Shown here in pieces: positions 54,440-60,000 of a stretch of 60,000 bases of DNA. This DNA comes from Polytrichum commune (Eukaryota > Streptophyta > Polytrichopsida > Polytrichales > Polytrichaceae): contig OX485808.1 in assembly GCA_950295325.1 (NCBI GenBank), positions 41,627,180 to 41,687,179 of the forward strand, in the 5' to 3' direction. Positions within the stretch are counted from its first letter, which is position 1. Every line of letters begins with the position of its first letter. A program made the position numbers and the translations under genes. The notes beneath the pieces were generated by a model, which was not told the DNA's origin, searched no databases, and saw only the letters and a list, made by a program, of their open reading frames with translations.

Positions 54440-54862
54440 CAGAAGGAGTTTACACTAGGATCGGGTCCAAGGTGTGACAAAAATGAACTAGGATTTAATG
54501 TGGTCTCACTTTCCCAAAAAATCTTGGCGGTGATTTCCGCTCAGGAAAACACTCCACGTGATTTGAGAAAACCAATGTTCAAGTTTGGGTCTAATCTTGA
54601 GTTTGAAAATAAGGTCCATTTACCTTTACATGTTTATATTTGGCTCCTTGGGAATTTAAAAGTTATGGAGTTTTTGGGACCTCAAGAAAAAACTCCACTT
54701 AATTTGAGAAACCAATATTTGATTTCAAGTCCGATCTTGAGTCTGGAAATAAAGTCCATTGATCCCTACATGATTATATTTGGATCCTTGAGGATTTAAA
54801 GGTTATGGAGTTTTTTGGACCCCAACTTTCTCGAACCTGGACCCTAATGTAAACTCACCCTT
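54440..54862. mobile_element. TIR element with an internal two-unit repeat
   Basis: GGAGTTTACACTAGGATCGG at the left and the complement of ACCCTAATGTAAACTCACCC at the right. Inside, CTCAAGAAAAAACTCCACTT/CTCAGGAAAACACTCCACGT, AATTTGAGAAA and TTGAGT.TGGAAATAA..GTCCATT repeat with a period of about 140 bp (near 54,538 and 54,680). A 122-codon frame crosses both units and is repeat-derived. Confidence 0.6.
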
Positions 54863-55936
54863 AGTGAGCATCACACATGCTAATCATAGATTTGATCATG
54901 AGTTACTTACAACAATACCCCTCCCACTCATCAAATTGAGCCTCCACTTCATGTTGACCGCTTCAATCATTCCTCATCAATTAGATTGCTCGAACTGAGA
55001 GTTTAATTCTCTGGTGCGCGTCACCATCACAAACTGTAACATAAGATACTCTCCCAAGAATCTCTTAACCCTTACCTTCTTGGAGCATATTGTGGTTTCA
55101 TTAGATCATCTAAAAAATAAGCTCTCTAGAGCTCAATTTTTATTGTCTCTAAAAGAAAACTCGTTGCTAATTATTTTCAGTGGTAGCAATATTTAGTAAA
55201 TCCTATGATTCTTTAATAATTAATTTAGAATCATTGAAAATTAATAATTATATGCGATAAATATATGCAATAAAATTGTAGTCCAAACTTTCAAGTTTAT
55301 GCTAAAAATAAATATACACTTTGAGGTAAGAAAAAGAGTCCATAATAATTTGACAATTTTCAATCAAAATAACATGAAGTTACTAAATAGAAATGCATAA
55401 ACAAAGGAAAATGTTAGTTTACTCTTTACTTAAAAAAATCTTGTGAATAACCATCTTATTGTATTGAAATGGGATCATCGCCATTGGCAAGAAATTGTCA
55501 CCGCCAACACAATGATACCTATTGTGACCTCCCTAGCACCTTCCTATTGCATGAATTTGCCTTCAAAAGTTATTCATAAGCCCAAAAAGGGCCTCTTAGG
55601 AAGTTGAGGGTTAAGTACCTTACACAATACCGCAAGTGACAAGCAAGTTTAACACTCTTAGGCCGAAATTCTAAATTTGTAAAGGCTCCGAACAATCACA
55701 AAGTGGCATGTGACAATTTGCCTAGATTTTTAATTGATTTGTGTTGAACTTGTTTATCACTTCCGGTACTTGATTGGTGCATAAAGAAATGAAAAGAAAA
55801 ATTACGCCCGTACATGGTACCGGCGTGAATGTGAGCCCGTTGTCCAAATGCTTAACCCGGCATGTCATGTTGTTGCATGAGGATTTATGCCTCCTTGGGA
55901 GGTGGGCTCTGTTAGTTTGTTTTTAGTCCCTTTTGT
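54863..55936. other. No recognisable gene
   Basis: AT-rich to 55.5 kb. The stretch 55,780-55,936 is the 3' side of the minus-strand retroelement-like frame and contains an inverted AGCCCACCTCCCAAGGAGGC-type structure (minus) that could be its 3' end. Confidence 0.4.
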
Positions 55937-56424
55937 TTACGGAGGTGTGATAGTAGCCTGTTTATTTTCGAGTTTTCTCTTGTTCAAGACAAGGTAAGTT
56001 AAATATTTAATGGCATTTTGGTGTATGTCTTTCATGAGATTTTTAATACTTGATTTTGGGATTTTAAGATAGGTTAGTTTGTTGATGGAGTGTTCATGTA
56101 TAGCGCCTCTCACGCCACCTGTGATAGTGATAAGGGGGTTCGTTTTCCATCCTGTGTTTTGTATGTTGCTAATTAGTGGGTCGTATTTATCGTGTTTGTG
56201 TGTGATGGCTTGTTCGGGAAAGATTGATGCATAAACTACATGAGTTGGGTGACTGAGTGACTTTCTTAAAGCACTCACCACAACAGAGGGAGAAACGAAT
56301 CCCTTAAGGTCAAAGGGTATTTTCAGGGACCAAATATTCATTAGATATTCTGAACATTTGATGAACATTCTTGGAATACATATTGTAATTTCTCCCAATG
56401 GACTAATTACCCTAATTTTCTTCT
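55937..56424 (-). pseudogene. Retroelement-like C-terminal polyprotein fragment (tentative)
   Basis: The longest open frame of the window, open from just after a stop at about 56,425 to its own stop at 55,937. The 153 codons counted from the TTG near 56,398 are only a lower bound. The peptide is protein-like: CSEYLMNIWSLKIPFDL, HVVYASIFPEQAITHKHDKY, WKTNPLITITGGVRGAIHEH, KLTYLKIPKSSIKNLMKDI and HQNAIKYLTYLVLNKRKLEN. The KY-x2-L, W-x5-P-L-I-x3-GVRG and terminal NKRKL pattern reminds me of the region after the reverse-transcriptase domain of non-LTR elements, where a conserved GALG-type strand occurs. I cannot confirm that by search. No RT catalytic motif is present, so it would be a 5'-truncated insertion, as is usual for LINEs. 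No ATG within the first codons. Confidence 0.4.
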
Positions 56425-56589
56425 TCTAATTGTTTCATAAATTTTCTCTTTGAAACATTATATATAATTCTATGTTTTATCTCACCTCAATCATTAGTGG
56501 AATGTTGGTTACCCCTTGCGGCACACATTGACAAAGGTACGTGGACTTTACGTGGTCACTTCTTCTTATTATACATCTACTGTAGAGTG

Positions 56590-56738
56590 ACATAACATTA
56601 TTCAAATCCATAATAGTGTTATGTGGGACTGACAATATTCCATAGAATATTTTCCATATTTAGACTAAATGTGGAAAATAATATGTGGAATACTATCAGT
56701 CCCACAAAACATTGATATGGATCTGAATAATGTTCTGG
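56590..56738. mobile_element. Palindromic MITE family E, copy 3
   Basis: ACATAACATTATTCAAATCC, GTTATGTGGGACTGACAAT and ATTCCATAGAATATTTTCC at the left; complements at the right ending GGATCTGAATAATGTTCT. The right terminal 18 bp is duplicated once more at 56,737-56,755. Confidence 0.85.
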
Positions 56739-56751
56739 ATCTGAATAATGT

Positions 56752-56885
56752 TCTGGATATATGGCAAGGTTTTGTAGTTAAGAGTGGACACCAAAAAGAC
56801 GTGTGTCACGATGATAGTGGGCTGCATTCTAAAAATATAAATGATAGACAACCATTAATTCAAGTTCAGTAGTCAAACACGATTA
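56752..56885 (+). repeat. Family C fragment
   Basis: GATATATGGCAAGGTTTTG, GTTAAGAGTGGACACCAAAA, GACGTGTGTCACGATGATAG match 29,581-29,640. Confidence 0.6.
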
Positions 56886-57542
56886 GGAGTGATGATTAAA
56901 AGAAAGAAAGAAATCTTTGCCTCAACCCCTTATAACTTCTGTGTCTCAACTATGAATCTGGAATTCATGCTTTGAACAATTTTTGCATTTCACAATTGCT
57001 CACTAAATGTAGCAATTTCTGATCTGATCAAACATCTAAAATCATTTGCGTCTAGTGGGAAGTACCGTACACAAAACGTGCAACTACATGGTAGTAACCA
57101 AATCCAACAATCAAGGTGACACTATACACACCCATACAAAAATGCCATATCAACATTAGAGTACGGTGAACACACCTATCACAAAGTCTGAGGGGCCGAT
57201 CACACCTTCTAGTTCAAACACCATCCGTTGGCATCTCCGGCTGTAATAATGTGAAAACTGGTGGGCCAACACCTATTTCTCAACATACTCCCCGACAATT
57301 CCACGGCTAGAACCGGGCGGAAATTTCGGCGTGAGCGGGGCATCAATTGTTCACTTTCACAAACTCAACAAGACATTCATTTTGAACTCCAAAACCACAA
57401 CATGCTCAACTCTACCGTTCTTTCACTTGGATTTGCTAATGAGCTCATGTAACGCTGTTTAGTTTGTCTTTGTTATCATACCTCGACATACAGTGGAATC
57501 CAAAACATGCCCATCACAGGATCCACCTCGTACAAAAAATTG
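56886..57542. other. No recognisable gene or element
   Basis: Slightly GC-richer near 57.2-57.45 kb; a 63-codon frame there has no motif. Confidence 0.4.
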
Positions 57543-57563
57543 CCCCCCCCCCCCCCCCCCCCC
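57543..57563. repeat. Poly-C run (21 C)
   Basis: Uninterrupted C21, then A and C4. Its length may be uncertain in the assembly. Confidence 0.9.
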
Positions 57564-57752
57564 ACCCCAACCCCATTTAGTACAAGCTTGTTGAAGATGC
57601 TCGGGAATGCGTGGCCAGTTAACGCGTCTCTATATTAAGCTGATTGGGGTTCATGCAAGTACTCACAAAATGGCAAACTGTTTGCTGCACTTGGGAACGG
57701 GTGCTGAGATGAATTAGCAACGCAGTACTGAAGTTTGAGCCACCACGTCCCC

Positions 57753-57790
57753 GGGCAGGGCGGGCAGGGCGGGCAGGGCGGGCGGGCGGG
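57753..57790 (+). repeat. G-rich tandem tract with G-quadruplex potential
   Basis: GGGCA(GGGCGGGCA)nGGGCGGGCGGGCGGG: nine GGG runs separated by one or two bases. Confidence 0.85.
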
Positions 57791-57904
57791 CTGCATAATA
57801 TCCTGATCCTCCCTTATTACACAATACCACCTTGCCTCATCAACCAGGCGCTACCTAGCTAGTAACTTCACCACAGGCTCCTGGGTGAGGATCGAGATTC
57901 CGGA

Positions 57905-58020
57905 GCGGGTTTTGGAGATTTTTGAGCTCAACCAGCTAAAATCCGCCCCTTCACAACTTCTACCGGTTTTTTTCTTCAGGATTTGACCGGTTGTAAACTT
58001 GTTGCCATTAATTTGGACTG
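57905..58020 (+). repeat. Family A fragment
   Basis: TTTTGGAGATTTTTGAGCTC, AACCAGCTAAAATCC, TCTACCGGTTTTTTTC and GATTTGACCGGTTG. It keeps the CCGGTT spacing but is diverged. Confidence 0.6.
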
Positions 58021-58406
58021 GTCAATATATGATATTTCTTTTCAAGTGCCGGCTAATTTCCTCTTCATTGTAATGACAACCGGCCAAAACTTGGGCATTG
58101 ATAAGTAAGCCGGTTTTCCAAGGTAGCAAAATTATATCTACAAACAACATACACCATTCAACGACAACGTCCAAAGAACATGTCAACATACAACAATAAT
58201 ATGTAATGATATCAACACATCCAACAACAATGATCAACAATTTATCCATAGCAGGAGTTGAACATGAAATAACCCATCAACCGGTTGATGGCCGTGGATT
58301 TATTCTTCTGTCATACCTAGGTCTTACAACCTCATATTAGATTTGAGGCCATAGCATGATAAAAGACTAACCTGACATACCATACTATATACAAAAATGA
58401 AATTCA
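58021..58406. other. No gene; contains a CCGGTT palindrome
   Basis: CATCAACCGGTTGATG (58,277 zone) is a perfect 16-bp palindrome centred on CCGG. A 75-codon minus frame has no motif. Confidence 0.5.
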
Positions 58407-58640
58407 TCAACTGGTAGAGTCAAAATTAGCAATATCATCTTCACCTTCAAGAGGATGTGAAAACAACCATCTAAACTTTATAGAGTTCCTCCATAAAGCT
58501 ATGGCTTCCATTAGTACATTATCAAGATCACCACAAAGATCTTCCATAGACACACGCACAATACATTCTAAACGGTAGCCGTCAACAATGAAATGCAATA
58601 AGGAAGCAAAAGCTTTGCATGTCCACCATTCACCAAATTG
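58407..58640 (-). CDS. Possible orphan 3' exon, product unknown
   Basis: On the minus strand a TTGTAG at 58,641-58,646 could be a splice acceptor. From there a single frame of 77 codons runs to TGA (58,407-58,409). The peptide looks like real protein: QFGEWWTCKAFASLLHFIVD, then LECIVRVSMEDLCGDLDNVL, MEAIALWRNSIKFRWLFSH and an acidic tail PLEGEDDIANFDSTS. Tryptophans, cysteines and an amphipathic middle are evenly spread, unlike the translated repeats elsewhere. I do not recognise the family. Just upstream on the same strand another frame reads FEEEDFYPDELQNRRIHLV and ends in a stop, which might be an earlier exon or a frameshifted part of the same gene. It lies between family A copies and could equally be a pseudogene remnant. 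Confidence 0.3.
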   Translation of the reverse strand, partial: QFGEWWTCKAFASLLHFIVDGYRLECIVRVSMEDLCGDLDNVLMEAIALWRNSIKFRWLFSHPLEGEDDIANFDSTS

Positions 58641-58925
58641 CTACAAGCGTACAACGAACACATAACCTAATCCCTAAAACCATATGATATCCGGTCCTAG
58701 ATGAATCAAACCAAATGAATCCGCCTATTTTGCAATTCATCTGGGTAAAAATCCTCCTCCTCAAAATGGTTGCCGGTTGAAATCCTTTTTTAATTTTTAA
58801 TTTTTAATTAATTAATTATATTTTTAAAAGCACCGGACTTTTCACAAAACCAATCGGCAGCCATTACACTAAATACCGGTTCTCCCCAGACATTGCAATG
58901 GAGCCTTGTTCTCGCTGCCTGTCTC

Positions 58926-59005
58926 CAATGTCCAGGGAGGTTTCCGGGCACAACCGGTCAAGATCCGTGCATTTCCATGTCCGACCGGTTTCCGGTATGT
59001 GCATG
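58926..59005 (+). repeat. Family A left-half fragment
   Basis: CCAATGTCCAGGGAGG, CCGGGCACAACCGGTCAAG, ATTTCCATGTCCGACCGG and TTTCCGG. Confidence 0.65.
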
Positions 59006-59020
59006 TTAGTTGGTTAAAGG

Positions 59021-59040
59021 TTTTTTTTTTTTTTTTTTTT
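59021..59040. repeat. Poly-T run (20 T)
   Basis: T20 directly before a family L copy. Confidence 0.95.
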
Positions 59041-59485
59041 AATGTTCTCCAAGTTTTGTCGATTAGATTTACACAACAAAACTCATGTTGCATTAACAAA
59101 TCCACAATGAAGCATATGAAAAAACTGGATTGGACCTCCCCTTATCTGGTTATGGTTATTGGAAGTGTATGTTTGTTATCCCAATTCTCTTCACATAACA
59201 TTATTCAAATTCATAACAATGTTATGTTAGATTGACAGTATTCCATGGAATATTCCTCACATTCAATATGAATGTGGGGAATATACGGAAATATTCAATG
59301 GAATACTGTCAGTCCCACAAAACACTATTGTGGATTCGAATAATGTTGTGCATTGTTGAGTGCAGAGTAGTTATTAATATTTGCAGACATAGTCTAGTCT
59401 CTTGTTAAACATGTGTCTTCGTGATGTTTGTTCGTTGATCCTCACCAAACCACATACCAATCCGATATAGGGATCCGATTAAGAA
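59041..59485 (+). mobile_element. Family L element, copy 4, split by a family E MITE
   Basis: 59,041-59,191 matches the L left half (GATTAGATTTACACAACA, AATGAAGCATATGAA, GGACCTCCCC, TTATGGTTA). 59,351-59,485 matches the right half (GAGTAGTTATTAAT, AAACATGTGTC, GTTTGTTCGTTGATCCTCAC, CCACATACCAATCC). Confidence 0.75.
59192..59350. mobile_element. Palindromic MITE family E, copy 4, inserted in L
   Basis: 159 bp. CACATAACATTATTCAAATT at the left; GGATTCGAATAATGTTGTG at the right. The central arms TTCCATGGAATATTCC pair with GGAATATAC..AATACTGTC. The uninterrupted L copy at 21.2 kb shows the empty state. Confidence 0.85.
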
Positions 59486-59510
59486 AAAACGAGCCACTTT
59501 AGACCCGTCA

Positions 59511-59690
59511 ACATTACATGTTGCGATCTTTTAGTTAATTTTAATTATTAAAATTAATTAATCAAAATTGAGATGTATCTCCATAGATTCCTCTAAAGTG
59601 ATTGGTAATTTTCCTAACGTCTTGAACTTCAACCAATTTTTTTGCTCAAACTCAACTGGTTCATTTGTAACTAGCGGTTGGTTCTATCCG
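59511..59690 (+). repeat. Family A repeat, forward arm of an inverted pair
   Basis: TACATGTTGCGATCTTTTAG, AGATTCCTCTAAAGTGAT, GGTAATTTTCC, CTTGAACTTCAACC, CTCAACTGGTTCATTTGTAA. Confidence 0.8.
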
Positions 59691-59699
59691 TTCATTGCT

Positions 59700-59765
59700 T
59701 GCTCGTAGGTATGTGGGTGTTATTTGGTCATTTTTCTTACTTGGACACCTATGTTTGATACAATG
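59700..59765 (+). repeat. Family L terminus
   Basis: GTAGGTATGTGGGTGTTATT, TTTTTCTTACTTGGACACC and TATGTTTGATA: the shared L/C terminal sequence, here lying between two family A copies. Confidence 0.7.
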
Positions 59766-59769
59766 AACA

Positions 59770-59967
59770 TGGAGAACCGACCACTAGTTACAGATTAACC
59801 AGTCGGAGTTCAAGGCTTGATGAAAAACGACCGATCATTTTAGAGGAATCTATAGAATATACCTCAATTAAATAAAGAACAACCGAAAGATCACAACATG
59901 CATTGGTTGGACTTGGGAACACTAGGATCTCGGCCGATTATGCTCAAAAATCTCCCCCAGACAATGG
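59770..59967 (-). repeat. Family A repeat, reverse arm of an inverted pair
   Basis: GAGAACCGACCACTAGTTAC, ACGACCGATCATTTTAGAGG, AATCTATAGAATATACCTC, CATTGGTTGGACTTGG and CACTAGGATCTCGGCCGATT. Near full length. Confidence 0.85.
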
Positions 59968-60000
59968 TTTGATTGGTTTGTGGTTTGATGAAGATCAAAA

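Noticed and set aside
54431-54799. 122-codon plus frame with internally repeated peptide
   Set aside because: It lies inside a small TIR element and reads through its 140-bp duplication; no independent sign of coding.
57543-57563. Poly-C as a sequencing gap or contig join
   Set aside because: Possible, but flanking sequence is continuous in style and no other evidence of a join is visible.

Overview
The window looks like gene-poor, AT-rich nuclear DNA of a eukaryote, most probably of the green-plant lineage. Nearly all recognisable sequence is transposon-derived. There is no operon structure, no long open frame (the longest is 153 codons), no rRNA, no convincing tRNA and no CRISPR array. The plant inference rests on TIRs of the CACTACACTAAA type, a degenerate TTTAGGG-like tract and hAT and Tc1 remnants. 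It is not a species identification.

Layout. 0-10 kb: a palindromic MITE, a dispersed element with long inverted termini (family L), a six-unit 220-bp tandem array derived from that element (2.74-4.08 kb), a CCGGTT-rich family (A), a TA-flanked MITE (D) and a 413-bp fold-back inside a larger alternating inverted-repeat cluster. 10-20 kb: D, CACTA-like (F) and palindromic (E) MITEs, a telomere-like tract, and the best-defined element of the window. That is a 1,280-bp hAT transposon (17,440-18,719) with 2-mismatch TIRs, a perfect 8-bp target duplication, a 5'-truncated transposase frame and a paralogous empty site 360 bp upstream. 20-31 kb: a short unique patch, then L, J, A, C and F copies. A CACTA-like element (28,715-29,118) sits in a repeat whose uninterrupted copy lies at 4.77-5.01 kb. 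31-35 kb: a badly decayed second hAT transposase gene. 36.5-41 kb: unique and simple sequence followed by an eight-unit 230-303-bp tandem array. 41-50 kb: MITEs, a possible solo LTR, short hairpin elements, and a 1.47-kb TIR element carrying two inserted or nested structures. 50-60 kb: a frameshifted Tc1 transposase (51.97-52.63 kb), a retroelement-like C-terminal fragment on the minus strand (55.94-56.43 kb), a possible orphan exon (58.41-58.64 kb, minus), a G-quadruplex-prone run and an inverted pair of A repeats at the right edge.

The decayed transposases (two hAT, one Tc1-like) may be the kinds of enzyme that mobilised the small inverted-repeat elements, but no intact autonomous copy is present. 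I found no host gene I would defend and no defence or metabolic system. The main interest is the nested-insertion record, the conversion of a dispersed element into a tandem satellite, several strong hairpins, and a few coding-like patches.
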